64,000 nucleotides of DNA from assembly GCA_900545495.1 (NCBI GenBank), contig UQZJ01000010.1, forward strand, positions 1-64,000, given 5' to 3'. Both the position numbers and the translations under genes were made by a program. Positions 24,977-33,270 of the stretch are shown here, piece after piece; position 1 is the stretch's first letter, and each line of letters begins with the position of its first letter. The stretch comes from an uncultured Eubacteriales bacterium (GTDB lineage Bacteria; Bacillota; Clostridia; Oscillospirales; Oscillospiraceae). The notes below the pieces were generated by a model, which saw only the letters and a program-made list of their open reading frames with translations, did no database searches and was not told the DNA's origin.

Positions 24977-25714
24977 TTTCCCCAGCAGACCCGGCAGCGC
25001 CTCCGCCGCCTCCGGCAGGGACAGCATACCGGCGGTGATGCCCAGCTCCGTACCCAGCCCGATCTTCCGCCGCAGGGTGTCGGCGTCGTCGAACAGGACA
25101 AGATGCGTCATACCCTCCTGCTCGTAGGTGAAATACCGGGCGCACAGCTCCGGCGAGAAAAAGACGGGGCGCTGCGCCCGCAGCGATGTCAGCTGCTGCG
25201 CCGTCAGCATCCTGCCGTCTCCGTAGGGAGCGGGGAGGGTGAAGTCCGCCCGGACGCAGGCCAGATCCAGCGTGACGGGGCGCGGCGCAAAGCGCCGACA
25301 GACCTCCTCCAGCCGTCGGCGCAGCGTTCCGCCGGAGAGGGCGGTGCTGACCACCACGCAGGCGTCTGCGTCCGTTACGCTCCGCTCCGGCAGGTGCAGC
25401 GTGCGGCCATAGCGCCGGCAAAGCGCCGATAGAGCCGCCACGGCGGGGCGGGGAAGCACCGGCTCCAGTACCACGCCGGTATACTGCCGGTGCAGACATT
25501 CCCGCAGAATATCCCGCGCCAGCGCCTCCGGCTGGGGCGGGGCGGGACAGTCCGTGCCGGAGATCAGCAGCAGCCCTCCCGGCGGGACGGCGGGCAGCGG
25601 CAGCGCCGATAGTCGTCCGCCGCTGTCGATACGGTAGGCGGCGTGGGCGATGGGGAGACCCCAGCGCCGTGCCTCCGGCAGATAGCAGGGGGCGGCGGCC
25701 AGATAGAGCTGCAT
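24971..25714 (-). CDS. GH18-like hypothetical protein
   Basis: A 247-residue soluble protein without a signal peptide. The C-terminal part, FTYEQEGMTHLVLFDDADTL then KIGLGTELGITAGMLSL, follows the end of glycosyl hydrolase family 18 barrels such as spore cortex enzymes ('HVVWFEDARS... GGVGVW'). The catalytic DxxDxDxE block is not visible, so activity is doubtful. Start 25714 is preferred to 25726 because AAGGGGGTGATG, close to the anti-SD complement, is 6 bases ahead. It is divergent to yqeG. Confidence 0.55.
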   Translation of the reverse strand: MQLYLAAAPCYLPEARRWGLPIAHAAYRIDSGGRLSALPLPAVPPGGLLLISGTDCPAPPQPEALARDILRECLHRQYTGVVLEPVLPRPAVAALSALCRRYGRTLHLPERSVTDADACVVVSTALSGGTLRRRLEEVCRRFAPRPVTLDLACVRADFTLPAPYGDGRMLTAQQLTSLRAQRPVFFSPELCARYFTYEQEGMTHLVLFDDADTLRRKIGLGTELGITAGMLSLPEAAEALPGLLGKK

Positions 25715-25730
25715 ACGAAGCATCACCCCC

Positions 25731-25759
25731 TTGTATTTATGGCCGGTAAATGGTACACT
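25731..25759 (+). promoter_or_regulatory. Promoter of yqeG
   Basis: TTGTAT at 25731-25736, a 17-base spacer and TACACT at 25754-25759, about 20 bases ahead of the yqeG ribosome site AAAGGAGG. Confidence 0.75.
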
Positions 25760-25785
25760 ATCTATATGAAAGGAGGCGGCAGCCT

Positions 25786-26283
25786 ATGCGATTTTCCATG
25801 CGGCCGCAGCGGGTCTACGACGGCTACGAGCAGATACGGGGCGAGGAGCTGGCCCGCCGGGGCATCCGGCTGCTGCTGTGCGATCTGGACTATACGCTGG
25901 CGCCCAAGTCCCAGCGGGAGCCGGACGAGACGGTGCGGCAATGGATCGACTCTATGCGCCGCGCCGGGGTCGAGGTGATGATCCTGTCCAACAACCGCAG
26001 TCCCGCCCGTGTGGAGCGGTTCTGCCGGGATCTGGGCATCACCTATGAGGGACACGCCCAAAAGCCCTCCGCCAAGGGCTTCCGCAGAGCCATGGCGCGG
26101 GTGGGCGTGACGCCGGAGGAGACCGCCATGCTGGGCGATAAGCTGCTGACGGATATGCTGGGCGCCCACATCGCCGGGGTGCTGCCGCTGATGGTGGAGC
26201 CGCGGGGCGGCGCGAAGGGCGCGTGGAACAAGGTGCTCCACGGGCTGCAAAGGCCGTGGAAGGCGGCGGCCAAGGAGAAATAG
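25786..26283 (+). CDS. yqeG: YqeG-family HAD phosphatase
   Basis: A 165-residue HAD class IIIA phosphatase. Motif I is LLLCDLDYTLAP, motif II is MILSNNRSP, and motif III/IV is MLGDKLLTDMLGAHIAG. YqeG is a conserved Firmicute protein, in Bacillus next to yqeH and aroE. The ATG at 25786 has AAAGGAGG. The downstream efp gene has its own promoter. Confidence 0.92.
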   Translation: MRFSMRPQRVYDGYEQIRGEELARRGIRLLLCDLDYTLAPKSQREPDETVRQWIDSMRRAGVEVMILSNNRSPARVERFCRDLGITYEGHAQKPSAKGFRRAMARVGVTPEETAMLGDKLLTDMLGAHIAGVLPLMVEPRGGAKGAWNKVLHGLQRPWKAAAKEK

Positions 26284-26314
26284 GGCCTGCGCGCAACTTT
26301 TTCTGCGGAAGCCC

Positions 26315-26343
26315 TTGCCAAACAGGTGCGTATCATGTAAAAT
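26315..26343 (+). promoter_or_regulatory. Promoter of efp
   Basis: TTGCCA at 26315-26320, 17-base spacer, TAAAAT at 26338-26343. The leader that follows holds two small hairpins (GGCCGAATTTCGGCC at 26350-26364, and a GAGGGAATC/GATATTCCCTC pair at about 26379-26400). Confidence 0.78.
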
Positions 26344-26423
26344 ACATAAGGCCGAATTTCGGCCGGTATCATTTATTCGAGGGAATCGCGATATTCCCTC
26401 ATCAATATGGGAGGAATATCAAT

Positions 26424-26990
26424 ATGGCAACTATTACCGCCGGTGATTTCAGAAACGGCAAGACCTTCGAGATGGACGGCAAGGTCATGCAGGTCGTGGA
26501 GTTCCAGCACGTCAAGCCCGGCAAGGGCGCCGCGTTCGTCCGCACCAAGATGCGCAACGTAGTGACCGGCGCTGTGACCGAGACGTCCTTCAACCCCACC
26601 GCCAAGTTCGAGGAGGCCTTTGTGGACCGCCGCGACATGGAGTACAGCTACAACGACGGCGATCTGTACTACTTCATGGATCAGGAGACCTACGACATGG
26701 TACCCCTGAACAAGGAGCTGCTGGGCGATGCCTTCCGTTTTGTCACCGAGAATACCGTGTGCAAGGTGCTGAGCTACAAGGGCAACGTCTTCGGTCTGGA
26801 GTGCCCCAACTTCATGGATCTGGAGGTCACCGAGACCGAGCCTGGTCTGGCCGGCAACACCGCCACCAACACCCTGAAGCCCGCCACCGTGGAGACCGGC
26901 GCCGAGGTGAAGGTGCCTCTGTTCATCAACATCGGTGACAAGATCACCATCGACACCCGTACCGGCGAATATCTGAGCCGCTGCAAGTAA
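26424..26990 (+). CDS. efp: Translation elongation factor P
   Basis: A 188-residue EF-P with three beta-barrel domains. The domain I tip loop is HVKPGKGAAFVRTK, with Lys at the position modified in other bacteria. VEFQHV and the C-terminal KVPLFINIGDKITIDTRTGEYLSR are diagnostic. It rescues ribosomes stalled at polyproline. No epmA/epmB or earP is present in this window. GGGAGG precedes the ATG. Confidence 0.98.
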   Translation: MATITAGDFRNGKTFEMDGKVMQVVEFQHVKPGKGAAFVRTKMRNVVTGAVTETSFNPTAKFEEAFVDRRDMEYSYNDGDLYYFMDQETYDMVPLNKELLGDAFRFVTENTVCKVLSYKGNVFGLECPNFMDLEVTETEPGLAGNTATNTLKPATVETGAEVKVPLFINIGDKITIDTRTGEYLSRCK

Positions 26991-27027
26991 GTCAACCATC
27001 AACCCACCGTACAGAAAGGAGCCGAAC

Positions 27028-27450
27028 ATGGAGATTTCTGAAAAGGTAGCATATCTGAAGGGTCTGGCCGAGGGCCTGAACCTGGACACCGACAGCAAGG
27101 AAGACAAGCTGATCGCCGCCATCATCGACGTGCTGGACGACATGGCCGAGAAGTTCGCGGACATCGAGGACAAGCTGTGTGATGTGGAGGACGGTCTGGA
27201 TGCCGTCAGCGACGACCTCAGCGATGTGGAGGAGACGCTGTACTTCGCGCTGGAGGACGATGACGAGGACGACGAGGATGAAGACGACGAGGAAGAGGAG
27301 TGCTTCATGACCAACTGCCCCGAGTGCGAGGAGGAGGTCTACTTCGACGAGTCCGTTCTGGAGGACGGCGAGGTCATCTGCCCCAACTGCGGCGCCAAGC
27401 TGGAGTTCGATCTCAGCGATCTGGCCAACGACAGCGAGGACGAGGAGTAA
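27028..27450 (+). CDS. CD1247-type acidic zinc-ribbon protein
   Basis: A 140-residue, strongly acidic protein. Residues 1-70 are the CD1247 N-terminal domain (EKVAYLKGLAEGLNL, a helical region). A run of Asp/Glu at about 78-93 (DDEDDEDEDDEEEE) follows. A zinc ribbon closes the protein (CPECEEEVYFDESVL, then CPNCGAKLEFD). Function unknown. It starts 37 bases behind efp with AAAGGAG and probably shares its promoter. Confidence 0.85.
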   Translation: MEISEKVAYLKGLAEGLNLDTDSKEDKLIAAIIDVLDDMAEKFADIEDKLCDVEDGLDAVSDDLSDVEETLYFALEDDDEDDEDEDDEEEECFMTNCPECEEEVYFDESVLEDGEVICPNCGAKLEFDLSDLANDSEDEE

Positions 27451-27465
27451 TCACCGCGTAAAAAA

Positions 27466-27502
27466 CAGCCGCTGCACCACTCGGTGCGGCGGCTGCTTTT
27501 TT
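27466..27502 (+). terminator. Terminator of the efp unit
   Basis: A 13-bp stem (27466-27478 with 27483-27495), loop ACTC, then CTTTTTT. Confidence 0.9.
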
Positions 27503-27574
27503 ACGCTTGCCGGTGTGCTGGTAGAACCGCAGGAAAATGGGAGAAAGCCACCACAAGCCCGGAGGTTCTCTGTC

Positions 27575-27603
27575 TTGACGCGGCGGCTGTTTTTGGGTAT
27601 ACT
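27575..27603 (+). promoter_or_regulatory. Promoter of a small membrane protein
   Basis: TTGACG at 27575-27580, 17-base spacer, TATACT at 27598-27603. Start is predicted near 27610, giving a leader shorter than 20 bases. Confidence 0.85.
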
Positions 27604-27627
27604 GTCCCAAACGGGAGGAGGATGTCT

Positions 27628-27834
27628 ATGGCGTTTGTGGCATTGATCGGACTGTACTTTGTGCCGCTGCTGTGCCTGATAGGTGCGGCGTGGTCTTACG
27701 TCCGCTATCAGAACGAGCATGAGGACAAGGAGATGGCGGAGAAGGATCACAAGCGGATGCGCGTGCTGCTGATCGCCGCGGCGGTGGCAGCGGTGGTCTT
27801 TCTGGCGCTGAAGCTCGCGTTCCCTGTGACATGA
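27628..27834 (+). CDS. Small membrane protein, 68 residues
   Basis: Two hydrophobic helices (about residues 1-22 and 44-64) joined by a charged loop (YQNEHEDKEMAEKDHKRMR). The ATG at 27628 is spaced correctly from GGGAGGAGG; the ATG at 27622 is too close. No family recognised. Single gene between a strong promoter and a terminator. Confidence 0.7.
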   Translation: MAFVALIGLYFVPLLCLIGAAWSYVRYQNEHEDKEMAEKDHKRMRVLLIAAAVAAVVFLALKLAFPVT

Positions 27835-27840
27835 AAAGGA

Positions 27841-27872
27841 AAAGAGTCCCGACCCATTGGTCGGGACTCTTT
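27841..27872. terminator. Bidirectional terminator
   Basis: A 14-bp perfect stem (27841-27854 with 27859-27872), loop CATT, with A and T flanks. It ends the small membrane protein gene and the convergent MATE gene. Confidence 0.92.
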
Positions 27873-27873
27873 G

Positions 27874-29289
27874 TCAGTTTTCGGTGCTTGCGGGCGTCCC
27901 CCGCAGATCCTTGGGCAGCCATACCCTCCGCCACAGGCAGAACAGGAACAGCAACCCCCGGAAGCACAGCTCTACGCACATGGCGATCCATGCGCCACGC
28001 AGACCTAATCGGGATGTGAGCAGAAGCGTCAGGGTGATCCGCACGCCCCACATACTGGTGAAGTTCAGTACGGAGCTGAGCAGAGAGCTGCCCGCCCCCT
28101 GAAACACACCGGCGCACACGATGGCCGCACCGAACAGCGGCTCGGCAAATACCACGATCCGCAGCACCTCCGTACCCAGCGCCACCACCTCCGCATCGGG
28201 GCTGAGGATACCGATGATCCACGGCGCCAGAAAATACATGGCTGCCGACATCGCCGCCATAATGGACACACCCAGCAGCACCGTCACCCAGCCCAGCCGC
28301 GTCACCAGATCCCGCCGCTTGGCGCCTACGCTTTGGCCGATCAGCGTCACCGCCGCGCTTTGTACACCGTAGCCCGGCATATAGCACAGAGCCTCCGCTG
28401 TGACGGCGAAGGAGTTGGCGGCGATGGACACCGTACCCAGCGGGGCGATGATGCCGGTGGTGACGATCTGGCCGCCGGACATGACCGCCTGCTCAATGGC
28501 CACGGGGATGCCCAGCCGCACCGCACGCTTCAGCTGCTCCGGCACGAAGTGGAGCTTCTCATCCCGCCGCAGACCCAGCATGGGGGAGCGCAGCAGGCAC
28601 GCACACATGATGACCGCCACGACCACCTCCGCCAGCGCCGTACCCAGCGCGGCGCCGGCAACACCCAGATTGGCGCCCGGCAATGTGATCGCACCGATCT
28701 GACGGGAGGGGAAGATAAGCAGCAGATTGAATACCACGTCCAGCCCGCACATCAGCACCAGCAGGGCGCTGGGCGTCCGCATATTGCCGCTGGCCTGCAG
28801 CAGCGCGGCCACCAGACTGTTCATCTGTAGGGCGGGGAGGGACAGGGCGAAGATCAGGAAATACACAGACGCGCCGCGCCAGATGCTCTCCTCCGCACCC
28901 AGCCAGCGGGGAAGGCTGCCGGACACGGCGCCGCCCACCAACGCCAGCACCAGTCCGAAGGCGATGCCCAGCACCAGACCCTGCCGCACCAGATTCCGGG
29001 CGTCCTTTTCGTCGCCCGCCCCGATGCGCTGCGCCGTCTGAACGCAGAAGCCCACAGTCAGAGCGCGGCACAGACCGCCCAGCAGCCATGTGCTGGAGGC
29101 CACCAGCCCGATGGCGGCGCTGGCCTCCCGACCCAGATGGCCGACCATGGACGAGTCGATATACTGCATGGCGATGGAGGATACCTGCGCCAGGATCGCG
29201 GGGATGCTCAGCTGCAGCGCCAGCAGCGTCTGCTGCCGCAGCGTCAGCTCCTCGCCGCTGCGCAGGGCCAGCAGCAGATTCTTTTTCAT
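27874..29289 (-). CDS. MATE-family efflux transporter
   Basis: A 471-residue membrane protein with 12 predicted helices and the MATE fold (LQLSIPAILAQVSSIAMQYI, then DSSMVGHLG). It is not closely alike to the first MATE in the window: it is longer and has a different N terminus. Start 29289 has CGGAGGTGCGCT. No regulator gene is adjacent. Substrate unknown. Confidence 0.9.
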   Translation of the reverse strand: MKKNLLLALRSGEELTLRQQTLLALQLSIPAILAQVSSIAMQYIDSSMVGHLGREASAAIGLVASSTWLLGGLCRALTVGFCVQTAQRIGAGDEKDARNLVRQGLVLGIAFGLVLALVGGAVSGSLPRWLGAEESIWRGASVYFLIFALSLPALQMNSLVAALLQASGNMRTPSALLVLMCGLDVVFNLLLIFPSRQIGAITLPGANLGVAGAALGTALAEVVVAVIMCACLLRSPMLGLRRDEKLHFVPEQLKRAVRLGIPVAIEQAVMSGGQIVTTGIIAPLGTVSIAANSFAVTAEALCYMPGYGVQSAAVTLIGQSVGAKRRDLVTRLGWVTVLLGVSIMAAMSAAMYFLAPWIIGILSPDAEVVALGTEVLRIVVFAEPLFGAAIVCAGVFQGAGSSLLSSVLNFTSMWGVRITLTLLLTSRLGLRGAWIAMCVELCFRGLLFLFCLWRRVWLPKDLRGTPASTEN

Positions 29290-29325
29290 AGCGCACCTCC
29301 GGATAACACGATCATATACCACTAC

Positions 29326-29354
29326 ACTATACCTGTTGTCGAAGAAAAGGTCAA
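29326..29354 (-). promoter_or_regulatory. Promoter of the second MATE gene
   Basis: On the minus strand: TTGACC (complement of 29349-29354), 17-base spacer, TATAGT (complement of 29326-29331). The -35 lies in the direct repeat at 29341-29395. Confidence 0.78.
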
Positions 29355-29395
29355 GGGAAGAAAAGCCGGGGGAAGAAAGGTCAAGGGAAGAAAAG
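29341..29395. repeat. Two-copy purine-rich direct repeat
   Basis: AGGTCAAGGGAAGAAAAG occurs at 29348-29365 and again at 29378-29395, a 30-base period. It carries the -35 TTGACC of the MATE promoter in the first copy and a spare copy in the second. Confidence 0.7.
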
Positions 29396-29396
29396 T

Positions 29397-29421
29397 CAAC
29401 GCCCACATTCTGTGGGCGTTG
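29397..29421 (-). terminator. Terminator of the VTT-domain gene
   Basis: An 11-bp stem (29397-29407 with 29411-29421), loop TTC. On the minus strand it is followed by ACTTTTCTT. The gene stops at 29428. Confidence 0.8.
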
Positions 29422-29427
29422 GCTTTT

Positions 29428-30156
29428 TCAGGTATTTTTCTCCGGCCGGTCATCCTCCGCTGACCGTTTGTGGCGGCGGCAGACCTGTCGATAGATGACC
29501 AGACCGATACCGGCGATGACCGTGGTGGCGGCGAAGGTGATGGCGGCGAACTGGTAGTTTTGCAGACCCAGCGCGTTGCCGCCCACGGTGGAGGTAATGA
29601 TGGAGGGCAGACGCCCCACGGAGGCGATCAGCAGCCATGACGACCAGCGCAGATCCGTCAGGCCTGCGAAATAGCACAGCAGATCCTTGGGCGTGCCGGG
29701 GACGGTGAACACCAGCCACAGCAGCGCCGTCCGCTTGGGGGAGGTCTTGAGGAAGGTCAGCTTGTCCAGCTTATCCTGCGGAAAAAAGACCTCCACCAGC
29801 GGTACGCCCCACTTCCGCACCACGGCGAACACCGCCGCGCTGCCCAGAAAGGCGCCCAGCAGACACAGCACCGTACCCCATACCGCGCCGAAGGCGTAGC
29901 CCCCGGCGATCTCCAGCGGCTCACCGGGGATGATGGCCACCAGCACCTGCAAAAACACCATGCCTGTGTAGGCGGCCATGCCCAAAAGACCGTGATCCGC
30001 CACCCACGCCCGGAACACCTCCGGCTCCCTGGCGAAGCGGATCAGCGGGCGTCCCACGAACCAGGCCAGAGCAGCGCCCAGCAGGAGAAAGACGGCGATA
30101 GCGCCGCCCGACAGTAGTTTTTTCTGTTTTTCGGAGAAAGCACGATGCTGCTTCAT
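29428..30156 (-). CDS. TVP38/TMEM64 (VTT/DedA) family membrane protein
   Basis: A 242-residue protein with about five or six hydrophobic segments and the VTT motifs: AIIPGEPLEIAGGYAFG and FTVPGTPKDLLCYFAGLTD. VTT proteins are proposed lipid scramblases or transporters at the membrane. A basic Lys/Arg-rich tail ends the protein. It is transcribed alone, behind its own terminator. Confidence 0.88.
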   Translation of the reverse strand: MKQHRAFSEKQKKLLSGGAIAVFLLLGAALAWFVGRPLIRFAREPEVFRAWVADHGLLGMAAYTGMVFLQVLVAIIPGEPLEIAGGYAFGAVWGTVLCLLGAFLGSAAVFAVVRKWGVPLVEVFFPQDKLDKLTFLKTSPKRTALLWLVFTVPGTPKDLLCYFAGLTDLRWSSWLLIASVGRLPSIITSTVGGNALGLQNYQFAAITFAATTVIAGIGLVIYRQVCRRHKRSAEDDRPEKNT

Positions 30157-30248
30157 GGAGCAAATGCCCCTTTCTTTCGTTCTTTTATCATCCTACCACG
30201 AAACGCGGGGAAATATTTGAACAGGAAATGAAGATTTGCTTAAAAGCG

Positions 30249-30278
30249 CGCAGAGAACCGCTATTTCGGCTCTCTGCG
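30249..30278 (-). terminator. Terminator of hom
   Basis: A 12-bp stem with one mismatch (30249-30260 with 30267-30278). The minus-strand continuation is CGCTTTTA. It lies 5 bases past the hom stop. Confidence 0.8.
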
Positions 30279-30282
30279 TGTT

Positions 30283-31425
30283 TTATCGGATACCGGCAAT
30301 GAAGCAGGCGGGGTCGTGGGCCAACTGCCGCTTGGCCCACGCCAGCATCTCATAGCTGTTGCAGGCGGCGGTGACGATGCCACTGCCCCATGTATCGGCG
30401 GTGACGCTGCGCAGGAAGTCATCCGGCGCGGCGGTACGCACATAGTAGGGGTGGGCCTCGGCGCTGCCGTCCAGCGCTGCCGGCGCGGCCTTGTCCGTGT
30501 AGAAGGACTTGTCCCCGGCCAGAATGGTCAGGCAGTCCTGCACCACGTTGCCGGCGGTGGGGAAGCGCCCCGCACCCTGTCCGAAGAAGCTCTGACGGCC
30601 CACACCCTCGGCGGTATAGCTGATGAGGTTGTAGTTGGCGGGGACGGCGGCCTCCAGCTCAGACGCCGCCACCAGCGTCGGCTCCACATAGGCGCACACG
30701 CCGTTCTCCGCGGCCTCCGCCGCCGCCAGCAGCCGGCAGACGAAGCCGTGGCTCTTAAACGCGGCGATATCCGCCGCCGTGACAGTGCGGATGCCGAAGG
30801 TGGGGATGGCTGTCTCGTCCAGCACCGCGTCAAAGGCAATGTTGGCGGAGATGCACAGCTTCCGGCGGATGTCGTCGCCGTCGATATCGGCGGAGGGATC
30901 GGCCTCGGCGTAGCCCAGCGCCTGCGCCTCCTTGAGAATGGCGGGGAAGTCCACGGGGGCGCGATGCATGGCGTCCATGATAAAATTGGTGGTGCCATTC
31001 ATGATGCCGCCCACGGCGCATACGGTGTCCAGCCGCTTGATCCGCGCCAGATTCACCAGCCACGGGATGCCGCCGCCCACGGCGGCGGTGCAGCGCAGCG
31101 CCACGCCCTTTTCGCGTGCCAGTGCGGTCAGCTCCCGGTAATAGGCGGCGATCAGCGCCTTGTTGGCGGTGACCACGTTTTTGCCCCGCTCCATGGCGGC
31201 GGTGACGTACTCATACGCCGGGTGCAGGCCGCCCATGACCTCCACCACCGTGTCGATGCGTTCGTCGCAAAGAATATCGTTGAAGTCGTAGGTGGCCAAG
31301 CCCTCCGGCAGTCCGGGCTTGGGGCTGCGCAGCAGCACACGGGAGACGGTGAGATCGCTGCGGCTCTGTGTCAGCTCCAGCACGCCGCCGCCCACCACGC
31401 CGAAGCCCAGCAGACCGATGTTCAT
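30283..31425 (-). CDS. hom: Homoserine dehydrogenase
   Basis: A 380-residue NAD(P)-dependent oxidoreductase: Rossmann loop GLLGFGVVGGGV at the N terminus, VVTANKALIA, GGGIPWLVNL and the signature LGYAEADPSADIDGDDIRRK. It converts aspartate semialdehyde to homoserine for threonine and methionine. The C-terminal ACT regulatory domain of longer forms is absent, so feedback by threonine is uncertain. No thrB or thrC adjoins it. Confidence 0.95.
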   Translation of the reverse strand: MNIGLLGFGVVGGGVLELTQSRSDLTVSRVLLRSPKPGLPEGLATYDFNDILCDERIDTVVEVMGGLHPAYEYVTAAMERGKNVVTANKALIAAYYRELTALAREKGVALRCTAAVGGGIPWLVNLARIKRLDTVCAVGGIMNGTTNFIMDAMHRAPVDFPAILKEAQALGYAEADPSADIDGDDIRRKLCISANIAFDAVLDETAIPTFGIRTVTAADIAAFKSHGFVCRLLAAAEAAENGVCAYVEPTLVAASELEAAVPANYNLISYTAEGVGRQSFFGQGAGRFPTAGNVVQDCLTILAGDKSFYTDKAAPAALDGSAEAHPYYVRTAAPDDFLRSVTADTWGSGIVTAACNSYEMLAWAKRQLAHDPACFIAGIR

Positions 31426-31457
31426 AGGAATACCCCCTGTCCATTTGATGTTGCCTC

Positions 31458-31486
31458 ATTTTACCCAGTACAGCCCCTGCTGTCAA
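31458..31486 (-). promoter_or_regulatory. Promoter of hom
   Basis: On the minus strand TTGACA (complement of 31481-31486), a 17-base spacer and TAAAAT (complement of 31458-31463). The -35 lies just past the hydrogenase terminator. Confidence 0.88.
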
Positions 31487-31492
31487 TACGGA

Positions 31493-31525
31493 AAAGGAGC
31501 CGCACCGGCGGGGTGCGGCTCCTTT
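31493..31525 (-). terminator. Terminator of the hydrogenase operon
   Basis: A 14-bp stem (31493-31506 with 31512-31525), 5-base loop and TTTT on the minus strand. Confidence 0.9.
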
Positions 31526-31533
31526 GAGCGGTA

Positions 31534-33270
31534 TCAGTGGCCGCTGGGCATCTTCCAGCCGAAGTGGTCGGTGTGCAGCAGCATATGGGCCTTGTGACCC
31601 AGCGGCTGACGCAGATACTCCTTGTATAGCGCCTGCACGTCGGCGTTCTCGTGGGAGAAGCGGAGCTTCGTGTTCTTGTCGATGTTCCACAGCACATCGC
31701 CGCGGCTGGCCGCCATCTCCACGTTGTCGTGAATGGGCTGTCCGCCGCCGCCGGCGCAGCCGCCGGGACAGGCCATGACCTCCACGAAGTCGTAGTCCAC
31801 CTCGCCGGCGTCGATGGCGTTCATCAGCTTCCGGGTCGCGCCCAGACTGCTGACCACCGCCACCCGCACGTCGCCTGCGCCGGGGATGGTGAACTTCGCC
31901 TCCTTCCAGCTGTCCATACCGCGGACGGCGTGGAAGGCGTCGGGGTCGGGGTTCTGCCCGGTGATCAGATAGTAGGCGCTGCGCAGGGCGGCGTCCATGA
32001 CGCCGCCGGTGGCGCCGAACACCACAGCCGCGCCGGTGCCGCTGCCCAGAGGGCTGTCAAAGGGCGTCTCCGGCAGGACGGCGGGGTTGATCTGCTCACC
32101 CCGGAACATCCGAACGATCTCGCGGGTGGTCAGCACCACATCCACGTCCGGGTCGCCCTCGGCATTGCGCATGGTGGGCAGCGCCGCCTCCGCCTTCTTG
32201 GCGGTGCAGGGCATGATGGATACCACAAACAGCTTCTTGGGATCCACGTTCAGCTGGTCGGCGAAGTAGCTCTTGACCACCGCACCGAACATCTGCTGGG
32301 GACTCTTGGCGGTGGACAGATTGCCGATGTAGGAGGGGAACTGGCTCTTGACGAACCGCACCCAGCCGGGGCAGCAGCTGGTGAACATGGGCCAGTGGTA
32401 CTTGTTCCGGTGGGTAAAGCGCTCGATGAACTCGCTGCCCTCCTCCATGATGGTCAGGTCGGCGGCGAAGTTGGTGTCGAACACAAAGTCGAAGCCCATG
32501 GTCTTCAGGGCGGTGACCATCCGCTCCGCCGTGGCGTATTTGGGGTCGAGGTGGAAATACTCCGCCCACGCCGACCGTACGGCGGGGGCCATCTGCACCA
32601 CGGTGATGCGCTCCGGGTCCGCCAGCGCGTCGAAGACCTTGCCGGTGTCGTCGTGCTCCTGCAGGCCGCCCACGGGACAGTGGGTGATGCACTGGCCGCA
32701 GAATGTGCAGTCGCTCTCGCCCAGCGTGCGGGTGCGGGCCACGCCTACGGTGGTGTGGGAGCCGGTACCCATCAGATCCCAGATGCCCATGGTCTGCACC
32801 TTGTCGCAGATCTGGATGCAGCGCATACACTTGACGCAGCGGTTCTCAATGCGCACCACGGGGTTGGAGAAGTCCGGGGGCGCGTTCCGCAGATCGTCAA
32901 TGTAGTGCTCGCCCAGCAGGTTGTAGTCGTTGGTGAGCTGCTGGAGCTTGCAGTTGCCGCTGCGGGTACACTTGGTACACTTGGTGTCGTGCTGGCTCAG
33001 CAGCAGCCGCAGGTTCACACGCCGCGCCTCCCGGACACGGGGGGAGTTGGTGCGAACCACCATGCCCTCGTTCACCACGTTGTCGCAGGCGGGGACGAGG
33101 CGGGGCTGCCCCTCCACCTCCACCATGCAGATACGGCAGGCGCCGATCTCATTGATGCCTTTCAGGTAGCACAGGGTGGGAATGTCGATATGTATGGAGC
33201 GTGCCGCCTCCAGAATGGTGGTGCTCTCCGGCACCGTGACGGCGCGGCCGTCGATGGTCAGCGTTACCAT
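31534..33270 (-). CDS. [FeFe] hydrogenase catalytic subunit (group A, NADH-dependent type)
   Basis: A 578-residue enzyme with N-terminal [2Fe-2S] domain (CYLKGINEIGACRICMVEVEG), a His-Cys3 cluster (HDTKCTKC..GNC), two [4Fe-4S] clusters (CVKCMRCIQIC and CTFCGQCITHC), and the H-cluster domain with all three signatures: L1 TSCCPGWV, L2 MPCTAKKAEA, L3 ACPGGCAGGGGQP. It makes H2 from reduced carriers or takes it up. It overlaps the upstream partner gene by 7 bases, so the two subunits are coupled. The H-cluster maturases are not in the window. Confidence 0.95.
   Translation of the reverse strand: MVTLTIDGRAVTVPESTTILEAARSIHIDIPTLCYLKGINEIGACRICMVEVEGQPRLVPACDNVVNEGMVVRTNSPRVREARRVNLRLLLSQHDTKCTKCTRSGNCKLQQLTNDYNLLGEHYIDDLRNAPPDFSNPVVRIENRCVKCMRCIQICDKVQTMGIWDLMGTGSHTTVGVARTRTLGESDCTFCGQCITHCPVGGLQEHDDTGKVFDALADPERITVVQMAPAVRSAWAEYFHLDPKYATAERMVTALKTMGFDFVFDTNFAADLTIMEEGSEFIERFTHRNKYHWPMFTSCCPGWVRFVKSQFPSYIGNLSTAKSPQQMFGAVVKSYFADQLNVDPKKLFVVSIMPCTAKKAEAALPTMRNAEGDPDVDVVLTTREIVRMFRGEQINPAVLPETPFDSPLGSGTGAAVVFGATGGVMDAALRSAYYLITGQNPDPDAFHAVRGMDSWKEAKFTIPGAGDVRVAVVSSLGATRKLMNAIDAGEVDYDFVEVMACPGGCAGGGGQPIHDNVEMAASRGDVLWNIDKNTKLRFSHENADVQALYKEYLRQPLGHKAHMLLHTDHFGWKMPSGH

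Noticed and set aside
24971..25714. Functional GH18 chitinase/cortex enzyme
   Set aside because: The C-terminal barrel pattern is GH18-like but the catalytic acidic block was not seen; kept only as GH18-like.
29341..29395. CRISPR array
   Set aside because: Only two copies, with a period of 30 bases and no spacer-like unique sequence.
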